From: Maledivibacter halophilus
Lineage (GTDB): Bacteria; Bacillota; Clostridia; Peptostreptococcales; Caminicellaceae
Assembly: GCF_900167445.1 (NCBI RefSeq)
Contig: NZ_FUZT01000009.1
Location: 105,058 to 169,057, forward strand
DNA length: 64,000 bases
Direction of reading: 5' to 3'
The position numbers were made by a program, and so were the translations under genes. Of this stretch, positions 33,758 through 43,899 are shown one piece after another. The notes below the pieces were generated by a model. That model was given only the letters and a program-made list of their open reading frames with translations. It did not search any database and was not told where the DNA came from. How positions within the stretch are numbered: position 1 is the first letter of the stretch; each line of letters opens with the position of its first letter.

Positions 33758-35386
33758 ATGAAAAAAGTTTTAAGAAATAATAAAGTAACTATATTAGTAT
33801 TAATCATAGCTATGATGTTAAGTTCAGCTTTACTTATTGGATGCAGTGGTCAAAAGACGACTGAACCTGCCGATACAGCAAAACCTAAAGAAACTACTGA
33901 TGAGCAGAAGCAAGAGGAAACTATAAAGGATGAAGAAATTGTACTTGCTGCCCCTAGAGATGTTGCACCTGGAAAAGAAGACGCTTTTTTCACTAGTGTA
34001 ATCCTATATATTTGGGAGCCTCTTATAGGGATGGGAGAAAATGGAGAGCCTGTTCCAAAGCTGGCTACATCCTGGGAAGCTTCTGAAGATAAAAAGGAAT
34101 GGACATTAAAGCTCAGAGAAGGAGTAATTTTCCATAATGGCGAAAAATTTAATGCGAATTCAGTTGTTGCAAACTTTAATAGATATAAAAAAATGAAGTC
34201 TAGAAACTCAAAATTCTATACATTCAATGTTGATAAGGTATATCCAGGATTAATTGATTGTGAGAAGACAGATGATTTTACAGTTAAGATTACATTTAAA
34301 AATCCATTACCTACACTACCATACAATATGGTCAACTTTGGAAGTCCCATATACAGCAGTGACAGCTTTGATGAAAATGGTGATTTTGTAGGTATACCGA
34401 GTGCAACTGGACCATTCAAGCTAGTAGAGATGGAGAAGGATTCATATTGTGTATTAGAATCCTATAAAGGATATTATGGTGAAAAAGCTAAAGCTGAGAA
34501 AATAAGAGTGAAAGTAATTCCCGATGCCCAGACAAGATATTCGGCATTAAAGGCGGAAGAAATAATGGGAGTAATGGACCTTGGAGCCATAACACCTGCA
34601 TTAGCCGAAGAGCTTTTGAAGGATGACAGATTTGAAAAATCAGTAGAGAAATCAACCATAAGCCATTATATTTCAGCTAATGGTAATAAACCTCCCTTTG
34701 ACAATCTTAATATGAGAAAAGCAATAAGTCTTGCATTGGATAGACAACTTATAGTTGATGAGTTCTATAAAGGTCTTGGAAAGCCTACACAAAATATACT
34801 AAACTATGCTTCACCCTTTGAAAAAATTATAGAGCATGAATATGATATAGAAAAGGCCAAACAACTTGCAAAAGAAGCTCTAAAGGGAGAAAAAAAGGAT
34901 ATAGATATGATAGTTCCTTCGGCATTTACACAAAAATATCCATATAAAGAAGAAGCTGAATATATTCAAGCTACATTAAAAGAGCTAGGGTTAAATGTAA
35001 ATATTCTCATTTATGATTGGCCTACATTTAAGGAATTAAGAAAAAATGGAGAATTTAATTTATCCATGCATATACAAGGACTGCCTAATATGGAGCCCTA
35101 TTCAATATTTGACAGATTTATGAGAAGCAATGGTTCTACAAATATAGCCTACAATTTGGGATACAAAAATGATAGAGTTGATGAATTAATGGATAAATTA
35201 GATCAAACATTAGACCTTGATGAAAGGGCTAAAATATATGATGAATTACAGGATTTATCAGCAGAAGAGCTTCCTACTATTCCTCTTTTCTGCGATGCAA
35301 ATTTAATAGTATTCAATAAAAAAATTGATGGGTATAAATCAATTATTTATGGCACAACTCTCCCAGAACTTCATTGGAGAAAGTAA
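33758..35386 (+). CDS. Nik/Dpp-type ABC transporter substrate-binding lipoprotein
   Basis: The 542-residue family-5 binding protein has a signal peptide and lipobox (LLIGC, Cys about 29), then a Thr/Lys/Glu-rich linker (about 32-55). The two-lobe fold carries LATSWEASEDKKEWTLKLREGVIFHNGEKFNANSVV, a NikA-like signature. Family members bind nickel or cobalt chelates or peptides; the cobalamin riboswitch upstream argues for cobalt. I start at the ATG at 33758 after TAGGAGG, because the upstream extension lies within the terminator. Confidence 0.85.
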   Translation: MKKVLRNNKVTILVLIIAMMLSSALLIGCSGQKTTEPADTAKPKETTDEQKQEETIKDEEIVLAAPRDVAPGKEDAFFTSVILYIWEPLIGMGENGEPVPKLATSWEASEDKKEWTLKLREGVIFHNGEKFNANSVVANFNRYKKMKSRNSKFYTFNVDKVYPGLIDCEKTDDFTVKITFKNPLPTLPYNMVNFGSPIYSSDSFDENGDFVGIPSATGPFKLVEMEKDSYCVLESYKGYYGEKAKAEKIRVKVIPDAQTRYSALKAEEIMGVMDLGAITPALAEELLKDDRFEKSVEKSTISHYISANGNKPPFDNLNMRKAISLALDRQLIVDEFYKGLGKPTQNILNYASPFEKIIEHEYDIEKAKQLAKEALKGEKKDIDMIVPSAFTQKYPYKEEAEYIQATLKELGLNVNILIYDWPTFKELRKNGEFNLSMHIQGLPNMEPYSIFDRFMRSNGSTNIAYNLGYKNDRVDELMDKLDQTLDLDERAKIYDELQDLSAEELPTIPLFCDANLIVFNKKIDGYKSIIYGTTLPELHWRK

Positions 35387-36336
35387 TGATAAACACTCTG
35401 AAATACATAGTTAAAAGAATATTAAATGCAATACCAGTTTTAATAGGTGTATCATTGATAGCATTTGTTTTAGGAATTATGGCGCCGGGAGATCCGGCCC
35501 TTGAAATTCTTACAATGGATGGAATGAGTTATCCCACTCAAGAGGAGCTGCAGGCTATGAGAGAGGAGATGGGGTTAAATGATCCAATAATAATACAGTA
35601 CTTTAATTGGGGGAAAAATGCTTTAAAAGGAGATTTGGGAAGATCTTATATGACTAATGAGCCGGTATTTGACGAAATTATAAGAAGGTTACCTATTACC
35701 TTTTCAATAGCAAGTTTAGCAGTTATCATAGCCGTTTTACTAGGTATTCCATTGGGAGTTTTAATGGCTTTTAAGAGATACTCCCTAATTGACCATTTGG
35801 GGAGAGTTATTGGACTCATGTTTATCTCAATACCTGGTTTTTGGCTTTCATTTATGCTAATAACTGTTTTTTCTGAAAAGCTTAAAGTATTACCTACCAG
35901 TGGATATGGATCTTTTAGACACTTAATTTTACCATCGATAATTCTTGCTTCTGGAACCATAGGGGTGATTATGCGATTAAACAGGGCAACCTTGATAGAA
36001 GAGATAAATAAAAATTATATTCTTACAGCAAGGTCCAAGGGGCTATTTGACAGAATGATAATTGTTCATCATTCTTTGCTAAACTCTATTATGCCTGTTA
36101 TTACATATTTAGGTAATTATTTTGGAGGAATACTAGGAGGCTCAGCTATAATAGAAACAATTTTTGCAATACCTGGAATAGGCAGCTTTGTAGTTGATGG
36201 AATTTTTAGTAGAGATTATCCTGTTATTCAGGGCTATGTATTATTTATGGGTATAGCCTATATATTATTTAACCTATTGGTGGATATATGCTATGTTATG
36301 TTAAATCCTCAGATAAGATTAGGAGGGAAAAATTAA
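35386..36336 (+). CDS. Nik/Dpp-type ABC permease (NikB/DppB family)
   Basis: The 316-residue permease has an N-terminal helix and MAPGDPALE, the periplasmic region, five further helices, the EAA-like loop (YILTARSKGLFDRMIIVHHSLLNSIMP) and the C-terminal signature FSRDYPVIQGYVLF. I start at the ATG whose first base is the last base of the receptor stop (TAATG), with GGAGA ahead. It is the intact counterpart of the wrecked gene at 5326. Confidence 0.9.
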   Translation: MINTLKYIVKRILNAIPVLIGVSLIAFVLGIMAPGDPALEILTMDGMSYPTQEELQAMREEMGLNDPIIIQYFNWGKNALKGDLGRSYMTNEPVFDEIIRRLPITFSIASLAVIIAVLLGIPLGVLMAFKRYSLIDHLGRVIGLMFISIPGFWLSFMLITVFSEKLKVLPTSGYGSFRHLILPSIILASGTIGVIMRLNRATLIEEINKNYILTARSKGLFDRMIIVHHSLLNSIMPVITYLGNYFGGILGGSAIIETIFAIPGIGSFVVDGIFSRDYPVIQGYVLFMGIAYILFNLLVDICYVMLNPQIRLGGKN

Positions 36337-36337
36337 T

Positions 36338-37153
36338 ATGACATTATGTAAAATTACATCTGCAGTATTGATAGTTATTTTACTTCTTAGTTTGTTTGCT
36401 CCATATATAGCCCCATATAATCCTAATGAAATAGATATGGGAAATAGGCTAAGTAAACCATCAACAAAGAATTTTTTAGGGACGGATTCATTGGGAAGAG
36501 ATGTTTTTAGTAGAATTCTTTATGGTGGAAGAACATCTATATTATTATCTATTATAGCTTCTATGCTTACAATGCTTCTAGGACTTATTTTAGGAATTAT
36601 ATCGGGATACTTTGGAGGGAAGCTTGACAGTTTCATACAAATACTTGTCAATATTTTTCAAGCCCTACCTAGTATTAGTTTTATGATATCCCTTATAGGA
36701 ATAATGGGACCGGGAATAAAAAGTATACTTTTTTCAGTGGTTTTAACATCCTGGGCTAATTTTTCTAGAATTGTAAGGGGAGAAGTATTAAAAATAAGGG
36801 AAGAAAATTATATAGAAGGAGCTAGAGCCCTTGGTGCTAAAAATTTTTATATTATTATTTATCATATAATACCTAATATTATAGGGCCATTTATTGTACT
36901 TTTTACAACCAGAATTGGGAAGGTTATCTTGTCCATTGCAGGTCTTAGTTTCTTAGGACTTGGACTTCAGCCTCCTACTCCTGATTGGGGAGTAATGATA
37001 AGTGATGCAAAGACTTATTATATAAGTAATCCAATATTGATTATAGCTCCGGGCATGTGCATAATGGTCCTTAGTCTAAGTATAAATCTACTTGGTGATG
37101 CACTAAGAGATTATTTAGATAGCAGCGAAAAATCTTATACACAATTATTGTAG
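36338..37153 (+). CDS. Nik/Dpp-type ABC permease (NikC/DppC family)
   Basis: The 271-residue permease reads APYIAPYNPNEIDMGNRL and LGTDSLGRDVFSRILYGGR near the N-terminus. The coupling loop (YIEGARALGAKNFYIIIYHIIPN) follows, then LSFLGLGLQPPTPDWGVMISD near the end. It begins two bases after the NikB-like stop, after TAGGAGGG. It pairs with that permease and is the intact counterpart of the remnant at 5565. Confidence 0.9.
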   Translation: MTLCKITSAVLIVILLLSLFAPYIAPYNPNEIDMGNRLSKPSTKNFLGTDSLGRDVFSRILYGGRTSILLSIIASMLTMLLGLILGIISGYFGGKLDSFIQILVNIFQALPSISFMISLIGIMGPGIKSILFSVVLTSWANFSRIVRGEVLKIREENYIEGARALGAKNFYIIIYHIIPNIIGPFIVLFTTRIGKVILSIAGLSFLGLGLQPPTPDWGVMISDAKTYYISNPILIIAPGMCIMVLSLSINLLGDALRDYLDSSEKSYTQLL

Positions 37154-37170
37154 TGAGCTAGGAGATATTT

Positions 37171-38136
37171 ATGAAAGAAAATATAAAAATTGAAAGCTTA
37201 AATATTTATTTTAAGACAAAGGCTGGAAATGTAAAAGCAGTAGATAATGTTTCTTTAGAATTAGAAAAAGGAAAAGTAATTGGTTTAATAGGTGAAACTG
37301 GCAGTGGTAAATCAGTTTTAGGTTTATCTATATTAAGACTTCTTGCTGGGAATGCAGTAGTGTCAGGAAGTATTATTTACAAAGATATTGATATATTGAA
37401 TTTAAATAAAACGAATATAGTAGGTATTAGAGGGAAAGAAATTGCCCTTGTCCCCCAAAATCCTGGAACAGCATTGAACCCTATAATAAAGGTTGGTAAA
37501 CAAATAGCAGAGGGTATAATACTTCATGAAAAAGCTAAAAGAAAAGAAGCAAAGACTAAGACCTTAGCTATTATTAAAAGACTTATGATGGATAGTAGTA
37601 TTTCAAAGGCTTATCCCTTTGAGCTAAGTGGTGGAATGAAACAAAGAGTTTTAGCAGCAATAGGAATTTCATCTGATCCTACATGGCTTATAGCAGATGA
37701 ACCTACAAAGGGTTTGGATGCAATAGTTAGGAATCAGGTGTATAAAACATTTAACAAAATAAAGAAAAGAAAAGATACTGGAATACTCCTTATAACCCAT
37801 GATTTAATCCTTGCTGAAAAATTATGTGATAAGATTGCAGTGATGTATGCCGGTGATATTTTAGAATTTGGCTTAAGTAAAGAAGTCTTAGAAAATCCTA
37901 AGCATCCATATACAAAAGGCTTAGTAAATTCTCAGCCCCATATGAATTTAAAGCCTATGAAAGGCTTGTCTCCTAGCTTAATAAACTTGCCTAAAGGATG
38001 CAAATTCCATCCAAGATGTGGGTATGCTATGAAAAAATGTTTCTTAGAAAAACCGTTACTCTACAAGACGCCAAGTGGCTCTAAGGTGAGGTGTTTTTTA
38101 TTTGATAAGACTAGAAAATATTACAAAGATATTTAA
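37171..38136 (+). CDS. Nik/Dpp-type ABC ATPase (NikD/DppD family)
   Basis: The 321-residue ATPase has Walker A GETGSGKSV, Q-loop PQNPGTALNP, signature LSGGMKQR, Walker B LIADEPTKGLD and the H-loop (LLITHDL). It has the C-terminal oligopeptide-transporter region with Cys-rich GCKFHPRCGYAMKKC, the usual place for an iron-sulfur or zinc site. Its end overlaps the next ATPase by 35 bases. Confidence 0.9.
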   Translation: MKENIKIESLNIYFKTKAGNVKAVDNVSLELEKGKVIGLIGETGSGKSVLGLSILRLLAGNAVVSGSIIYKDIDILNLNKTNIVGIRGKEIALVPQNPGTALNPIIKVGKQIAEGIILHEKAKRKEAKTKTLAIIKRLMMDSSISKAYPFELSGGMKQRVLAAIGISSDPTWLIADEPTKGLDAIVRNQVYKTFNKIKKRKDTGILLITHDLILAEKLCDKIAVMYAGDILEFGLSKEVLENPKHPYTKGLVNSQPHMNLKPMKGLSPSLINLPKGCKFHPRCGYAMKKCFLEKPLLYKTPSGSKVRCFLFDKTRKYYKDI

Positions 38137-38872
38137 GAAAAGAAGTTTTTCTGGTGAAAATACTTTGGCAGTAGATAATGTATCTCTAACTATTGATAAA
38201 GGAAAAATATTAGGTTTAGTTGGGGAAAGTGGATGTGGAAAATCTACTTTAGGAAGAATAATACTTAGATTAACACCAGTTGATAAAGGTAAGATATATT
38301 TTTATAATAGGGATATTACTAATTATACATTTAAAGAAATGCAAGCTATAAGAAGAGAAATGCAGATCATTTTTCAGCATCCAGATACATCATTAAACCC
38401 TCGTAAAAAAATAAAGCATAGTTTAATAGAGCCATTTAAGATTCATAGATTAAGCAGTAAAAATGAGGATAATATAATGTCAAGAATCATGAAATATTTA
38501 GATTTAGTTGGGTTAAATGAGGAAATATTGGATAGATATCCAAATCAAATAAGTGGTGGACAGATTCAACGGGTTGTACTTGCAAGGGTTTTAGTGCTTG
38601 AGCCTAAATTTTTAATACTTGATGAAGCTACTTCGATGCTAGATGTATCTGTACAGGCTCAAATTATAGAGCTTCTAAGAAAGATTAAAAAAGAGTTTGA
38701 TATAACATATTTATTTATTTCTCATGATATTGATTTGGTGAAGGCTTTTTGTGATGATATTGCTGTTATGAAAGATGGTAAAATAGTAGAATTAGGCAGC
38801 AGTGAAAGAATATATAATTCACCTGTTCATGAATATACAAGAAAACTAGTAAAAACATTTAGAGAATTTTAA
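38102..38872 (+). CDS. Nik/Dpp-type ABC ATPase (NikE/DppF family)
   Basis: The 256-residue ATPase has Walker A GESGCGKST, Q-loop IFQHPDTSLNP, signature ISGGQIQR, Walker B LILDEATSMLD and H-loop SHDI. The start is a TTG (38102) within the previous gene, so the two ATPases are translationally coupled. It lacks the Cys-rich C-terminal tail of its partner, as expected for the F subunit. It completes a five-subunit importer. Confidence 0.88.
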   Translation: MIRLENITKIFKKRSFSGENTLAVDNVSLTIDKGKILGLVGESGCGKSTLGRIILRLTPVDKGKIYFYNRDITNYTFKEMQAIRREMQIIFQHPDTSLNPRKKIKHSLIEPFKIHRLSSKNEDNIMSRIMKYLDLVGLNEEILDRYPNQISGGQIQRVVLARVLVLEPKFLILDEATSMLDVSVQAQIIELLRKIKKEFDITYLFISHDIDLVKAFCDDIAVMKDGKIVELGSSERIYNSPVHEYTRKLVKTFREF

Positions 38873-38886
38873 AGGATAAGAGGATT

Positions 38887-39756
38887 ATGATAAATAAGAG
38901 TAAATTTATGTTGGATATAAGTAAGAAATATAATTTGGATTTTCAAAAATTATGGCAAGAGAGTATCTTGACTAAGGGAGAATATAATGTTAAAAGAGCC
39001 TTAGATGATAATGTGGAATCAAAGTTTTGGGAAAAATTGGCCTCTAAATATGATTGTAGGGAAACTCTCTACGATTATGCACCAGAAACATTTGATAAGC
39101 TTCTTAATATTATTGGCAAAAATAGAACTATTATTGAAATAGGTTGTGGAACTGGAAAATTTACAATTCCAATGTCAAAGTATTCAAAATCAATTTTAGC
39201 CATTGATTTTTCAAAGGATATGTTAAGTATTCTAGATCAAAAAATTAAGAAAAATAATATAACTAATATAAATACAAAATGGATGAAATGGGAAGATATA
39301 AAAGTAAATAAAGTAGATGTAATTTTCAATGTAAATGCAATTTATCGTATGTGGAATATAAGAGAAGCTCTACTTAAGATGAATAAATATGGTAAAGAAA
39401 GAGTAGTTTTAGTATGGACTCTTCAAAGATCATTATTTGACTCAATATTTGCTGAAATGGGTATATTTGGTATAGGTGCAAATAGCGATTATATACATAT
39501 TCAGAACATATTGTATGGACTTGGTATAGATGCAAATACTGAAATTTTAAGAATTACAAGGCCAGTTATTTATAAAAGCCTAGAAAAAATATACGATGAT
39601 TTTAGAAAGGATTCTAAGAATTTAATTCTATCAGATGATAAATTTGTAGAAATATTAAATAGAAATATAATTAAGAAAAATGATCATTATATATACAATG
39701 CTAAGCTTAAGGTTGCTTTTATACATTGGGTTCCAACGATAAAATGTTTATATTGA
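38887..39756 (+). CDS. Class I SAM-dependent methyltransferase, importer-linked
   Basis: The 289-residue product has motif I IEIGCGTGKFTIPM (about 82-95), an acidic residue after strand two (AIDFSKDML), and a helical cap region at both ends. It starts 15 bases after the ATPase in the B12-riboswitch operon and is the last gene. Its role is unknown; it may act on a cobalt or corrinoid ligand, or on an endogenous metallophore. It is not closely similar to the methyltransferase at 3634, so the two importer operons acquired theirs independently. Confidence 0.7.
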   Translation: MINKSKFMLDISKKYNLDFQKLWQESILTKGEYNVKRALDDNVESKFWEKLASKYDCRETLYDYAPETFDKLLNIIGKNRTIIEIGCGTGKFTIPMSKYSKSILAIDFSKDMLSILDQKIKKNNITNINTKWMKWEDIKVNKVDVIFNVNAIYRMWNIREALLKMNKYGKERVVLVWTLQRSLFDSIFAEMGIFGIGANSDYIHIQNILYGLGIDANTEILRITRPVIYKSLEKIYDDFRKDSKNLILSDDKFVEILNRNIIKKNDHYIYNAKLKVAFIHWVPTIKCLY

Positions 39757-40244
39757 CTTTCATCTAGTATAAGAGCTATTTATATGGATTTAATCATTTT
39801 AAGAGTGGGTTATGTTTATTGCCTGCTTTTTTTCTTGTAAATAATCTGTTTTATATCTAGTTTATATTTTATTTTAAAAAATCAAAAGAATGTGTTAGAA
39901 TTGAATTAAGAAATAATACCCTCCTTAAATTTTGTTTACCCTATTAAAATTATTTAACTTCAATTTAGATGTGAAAAATTTCTTAAAGTTCTTTTCAATA
40001 GAATGAAAATGTGTTTTCTTATTAAATTTCCTAAGAATATGTTTTTAACTTAATTAAATGAGCAAATCGTATAACTTTTTTTAAAAAAATTACTACATAT
40101 TCCTTTAAAATCTTCTAAACTATACCTTATATAATATTCAGTTTTCTTAAACTACAATTATGCAATTGTTTCAGGCATAAAGTGGGTTTTTTAATAGAGG
40201 CTATAAAATAATATTTGGTACTATAAAAGGAGAAATCTTAATAT
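39757..40244 (+). other. 488-base intergenic region without a recognisable gene
   Basis: Very AT-rich DNA with no convincing frame, terminator or riboswitch between the methyltransferase and the sensor kinase. Short T-runs and TATAAT-like words occur, but none forms a clear -35/-10 pair. It may hold the promoter of the two-component genes, which I cannot place. Confidence 0.5.
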
Positions 40245-42278
40245 ATGAAAAAAAGAATAATTTATTGTATATCAATTTTTTTGTTGTTTACTATCTTATC
40301 TATAAATATTTATTTAAATACTAAATATAATATAAGCTTATTTCAATATTTAAGTAGATCTAACAAAATAACTAATGAAGAAAGAAATTGGCTTGAAGAC
40401 CATGGAACCATTATATATGGGACTACAAATAATAATCCTCCACTTAGATATGTAGACAAAGAAAGCGGAGTTGTACAAGGTTTGGTAATTGATTATATTA
40501 CTGCCTTGTCTATTGAATTAGAAACAGAAATAAAGCTTAAGCCTCTTTTATGGAATGAAGCAGTAGAAAAGTTGTCCCTAGGAAAAACCGATATTTTAGA
40601 TATGTTTGCTTCTCCGGAAAGATCAAAATTTTTTCTGTTTTCAGATCCTATTTATAATATGAGGGGAGTTATTATTATATCTAATGATGAAAAAAATATT
40701 AATTCCTATTGGGATTTGAGAAATAAAAGAGTTGCTGCATTAAAGGAAGATTATTGTATAGAATTTTTAAAATCAAATGTGAAAGATATAAAATATTTAG
40801 AAACCGATGATGTTAAAGATGCAATGCTATTATTAAAAGAAAATAAAGTAGATGCCGTTGTAGGGGATGAGCCGGTAATTAGTTATTATAGAACAGCTTT
40901 AGGAATGAAAAATAGATTTGAAATTATTGAAGAGCCAATGTATGAAAAAAAAGTTGTTTTAGCAGTACCAAAAACCCGTAAAAAGCTCCTTAATATATTG
41001 AATAAGGGTATTTACAATCTCAATAAAAGAAAAATAATGAATAAAATTCAGCAAAAGTGGTTTGGAATATCAACCCCCCTATATAAAGAGAAGGTTACAG
41101 AAAAATTCATTTCAATAGTTTTAATATTTATAGCAATAATATTTTTAATCGCTTATATTTCTTATTTTTGGAATAAATCATTAAAAAAGGAAGTCAAAAA
41201 AAGAACAGAAGAACTATATATTAGTAGGAAGGATCTAGAGATAACCTTTGATGGATTGACTAATCTATTAATAGTTTTAAATCAAGATTGCAATATAATA
41301 AATGTAAATAAATCTTTTTGTAATATGGTGAGGTTCAATAGAAAGGAAATATTAAACAATAATTGCAAAGGTTTTCCTGGAATTCTTTGTGTAGATTGTG
41401 ATAATTGCATTGTTAAAGAAACCTTTAAGGATAAAAGAAATCATCAAAAAGAAATTAATTTTGAAAATAAAATATTTGAAAAAACTACTTATCTCTTAAA
41501 GGATACAACCCGGGACAGCCATAGAGTATTAGTTATGCTTAAGGACATAACTAAGGTTAGAGTAAGTGAACAACAGCTTTTACATTCTAATAAAATGGTG
41601 GCTGTAGGACAGCTTGCAGCAGGAGTGGCCCATGAAATAAGAAATCCTTTAGGCTTAATAAGAAGCTATTGCTATATATTAAAAAATAAAAAAAATAGGG
41701 AGGATGTAAAAATTGACAAAGCTTTAAGGGTAATTGAAGGTTCTGTTAAGAAAGCTAGTAATACAATAGATAATTTACTTAATTTCTCTAGAATTTCTAG
41801 TAATAAATGGGAAAAAGTCAATATGAGGGACTTAATTAATAGTATTGTAAAACTTAAAAATAGAGATATGGAAAAAAGGAATATAGAAAAGGAGATAGAC
41901 TGTGAAGATAATCTTTTATGCTATACGAATACAGAGTCCCTTAAGCATATAATAATTAATTTATTAGCTAATGCTATAGATGCAATTCCTAATAGAGGAG
42001 TAGTATCAATTAAATGTAGTATAGAAAATAATAAGCTGTTAATAGAATGTGCTGATAATGGAAAGGGAATAAAAAAAGAGGATATTGAGAATATTTTTAA
42101 TCCCTTTTTTACTACAAAGCCTAGAGGAAAGGGTACTGGGATGGGGTTATATATTATATACAATGAAGTACAAAAACTAGGGGGAGAAATTTCTGTTGAT
42201 AGTGTATTAAATAAGGGAACAAGCTTTTATGTTACACTACCACTTAGATGGGAGGATATAAATGAAAGGGAACTTTAA
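40245..42278 (+). CDS. Sensor histidine kinase with an amino-acid-binding-protein-like sensor domain
   Basis: The 677-residue product has an N-terminal helix and an extracytoplasmic SBP_bac_3-like domain (about 40-275; GTTNNNPPLRYVDKESGVVQG, ILDMFASPERSKFFLFSDPIY). A membrane helix follows near 285-308, then a PAS domain (about 325-440) with a Cys cluster (CKGFPGILCVDCDNC, about 375-389). HisKA H-box AAGVAHEIRNPLG and HATPase motifs NLLANAIDAI, DNGKGI, GTGMGLYI complete it. SBP_bac_3 proteins bind amino acids and opines in transport systems. It overlaps the NtrC-type gene by 17 bases. Confidence 0.85.
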   Translation: MKKRIIYCISIFLLFTILSINIYLNTKYNISLFQYLSRSNKITNEERNWLEDHGTIIYGTTNNNPPLRYVDKESGVVQGLVIDYITALSIELETEIKLKPLLWNEAVEKLSLGKTDILDMFASPERSKFFLFSDPIYNMRGVIIISNDEKNINSYWDLRNKRVAALKEDYCIEFLKSNVKDIKYLETDDVKDAMLLLKENKVDAVVGDEPVISYYRTALGMKNRFEIIEEPMYEKKVVLAVPKTRKKLLNILNKGIYNLNKRKIMNKIQQKWFGISTPLYKEKVTEKFISIVLIFIAIIFLIAYISYFWNKSLKKEVKKRTEELYISRKDLEITFDGLTNLLIVLNQDCNIINVNKSFCNMVRFNRKEILNNNCKGFPGILCVDCDNCIVKETFKDKRNHQKEINFENKIFEKTTYLLKDTTRDSHRVLVMLKDITKVRVSEQQLLHSNKMVAVGQLAAGVAHEIRNPLGLIRSYCYILKNKKNREDVKIDKALRVIEGSVKKASNTIDNLLNFSRISSNKWEKVNMRDLINSIVKLKNRDMEKRNIEKEIDCEDNLLCYTNTESLKHIIINLLANAIDAIPNRGVVSIKCSIENNKLLIECADNGKGIKKEDIENIFNPFFTTKPRGKGTGMGLYIIYNEVQKLGGEISVDSVLNKGTSFYVTLPLRWEDINEREL

Positions 42279-43665
42279 TCATTTTAAAATACTTATTGTA
42301 GACGATGAAGAAGAATATAGGGAGGTCTTTAAAGAAATACTTGATGAAAAGGGGTATATTACAAAGGCTGCATCTAGTGGAGAGGAAGCTTTAAATATAT
42401 TAAAAACCCATAGCTTTCATTTAGTTTTAACGGATTTAATTATGAAGGGCATAGATGGTATAGAGCTTTTAGAAAAAATAAAAGAAGAATATTCTGAAAC
42501 AGAGGTTATAATTATAACTGGATATGGAACAGTAGAAAATGCAGTTGCGGCAATGAAAAAGGGGGCATTCACCTATTTTATTAAAAGCCATGATCTAGAA
42601 GAGCTTACAATAGAAATAGAGAAAATTAGAAAAATCTTTTATTTGGAGAATGATAACGAAATTTTCAAAAACCAACAAAAAAATTCTAAATATATGTTGA
42701 ATACAAATAATAAAAAATTTATAAAAATTATTAATATGGCTGAAAAGGCTGCAAATAGCAATGTGAATATATTGATTTTAGGAGATTCTGGTGTTGGAAA
42801 GGAAGTATTTGCAAAATATATTCACAGCTGTAGTGAGAGAAAAGACCGACATTTTTTGGCCGTTAACTGCCATGCCTTTTCTGATAATTTACTTGAGTCA
42901 GAATTATTTGGACATGAAAAGGGGGCTTTTACCGGCGCCATAGAACAGCGAAAGGGAAGATTTGAGGCGGCCCATGGTGGGACCTTATTTTTAGATGAAA
43001 TTGGTGATATATCCTTAAGCACTCAAGTTAAGCTTCTTAGAACAATAGAGACAAAAAAAGTGGAAAGAATAGGTAGTAATAAAACTATGGATGTGGATTT
43101 TAGACTCATAAGTGCCACAAATAAGGATATACAAAAATCCATTTCAAATGGAGAATTTAGGGAGGATTTGTTTTATAGAATAAGTACTATAATAATAGAG
43201 ATACCTCCTTTAAGGGATAGAAAAGAGGATTTACCAAATTTAATAGAGTTTTTTCTAGAAAAATCAAAGCTTGAATTAAAAAAACAAATACACACAATAG
43301 AAAAAAAAGTAATGGAGCGTCTTCTTTCCTATGATTATCCAGGGAATGTAAGGGAATTAAAAAATATAATTGAACGGTTAGTTGTATTATCTGAAAATGG
43401 TATAATAAAGGATATTGATTTAAGCAAATATAGGGTAGATAGTGAAAGAGATACAAAAAGCAGAGAAGAAAAAATCCATAATAATAAAGAAGTAGAGGAA
43501 ATTCAAAGGATAAGATCCCTTAAGGATATAAGATCAGAGGCTGAAGCCAAATATATAAAGAAAGCTCTTGAAATAAGCGGCAACAATGTAACTGAAGCTG
43601 CAAGGAAATTAAGTATAAGTAGAAGACAATTATTTAATAAAATTAATGAATATAAATTGAGATGA
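42262..43665 (+). CDS. NtrC-type sigma-54-dependent response regulator
   Basis: The 467-residue protein has a receiver domain (1-120, phosphoacceptor Asp in LVLTDLIM, Lys in YFIKSHD). The AAA+ domain (about 150-375) carries Walker A GDSGVGKE, the sigma-54-contacting GAFTGA and Walker B GTLFLDEIGD. The C-terminal Fis-like helix-turn-helix reads NNVTEAARKLSISRRQLFNKINEY. It is encoded in an operon with the sensor kinase, ahead of the sigma-54 promoter at 43900 that drives the opine dehydrogenase/eut operon. The pair is the probable activator of that operon. Confidence 0.9.
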   Translation: MKGNFNHFKILIVDDEEEYREVFKEILDEKGYITKAASSGEEALNILKTHSFHLVLTDLIMKGIDGIELLEKIKEEYSETEVIIITGYGTVENAVAAMKKGAFTYFIKSHDLEELTIEIEKIRKIFYLENDNEIFKNQQKNSKYMLNTNNKKFIKIINMAEKAANSNVNILILGDSGVGKEVFAKYIHSCSERKDRHFLAVNCHAFSDNLLESELFGHEKGAFTGAIEQRKGRFEAAHGGTLFLDEIGDISLSTQVKLLRTIETKKVERIGSNKTMDVDFRLISATNKDIQKSISNGEFREDLFYRISTIIIEIPPLRDRKEDLPNLIEFFLEKSKLELKKQIHTIEKKVMERLLSYDYPGNVRELKNIIERLVVLSENGIIKDIDLSKYRVDSERDTKSREEKIHNNKEVEEIQRIRSLKDIRSEAEAKYIKKALEISGNNVTEAARKLSISRRQLFNKINEYKLR

Positions 43666-43773
43666 TTTCATTTTAACAAAAGAATTAAAGTTGGGGTGGA
43701 AATTTACTTCACAGCTGCATGGTAATTAATTTCACAGAAAGCTGGCAATTTTTTTCCCATATTTAATAGAATA

Positions 43774-43815
43774 ATAAAAAAACATACCTAAAATTCAGGT
43801 GTGTTTTTTTATTAT
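43774..43815 (+). terminator. Rho-independent terminator after the two-component operon
   Basis: AAAAAACATACCT (about 43777-43789) pairs with AGGTGTGTTTTTT (about 43798-43810), with G-U pairs, followed by more T. It separates the regulators from the operon they likely control. Confidence 0.8.
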
Positions 43816-43899
43816 TTTAAATTTATGATGACTGCTATTCTTTTAAATTCAATAGCGTAGAGGCCCAAGAAAAATTAAAATTTTGAATTGTCTAAAAAA

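Noticed and set aside
43743..43760. TGGCAATTTTTTTCCC as a sigma-54 promoter
   Set aside because: No TTGC at the -12 position; the match at 43900 is far better.
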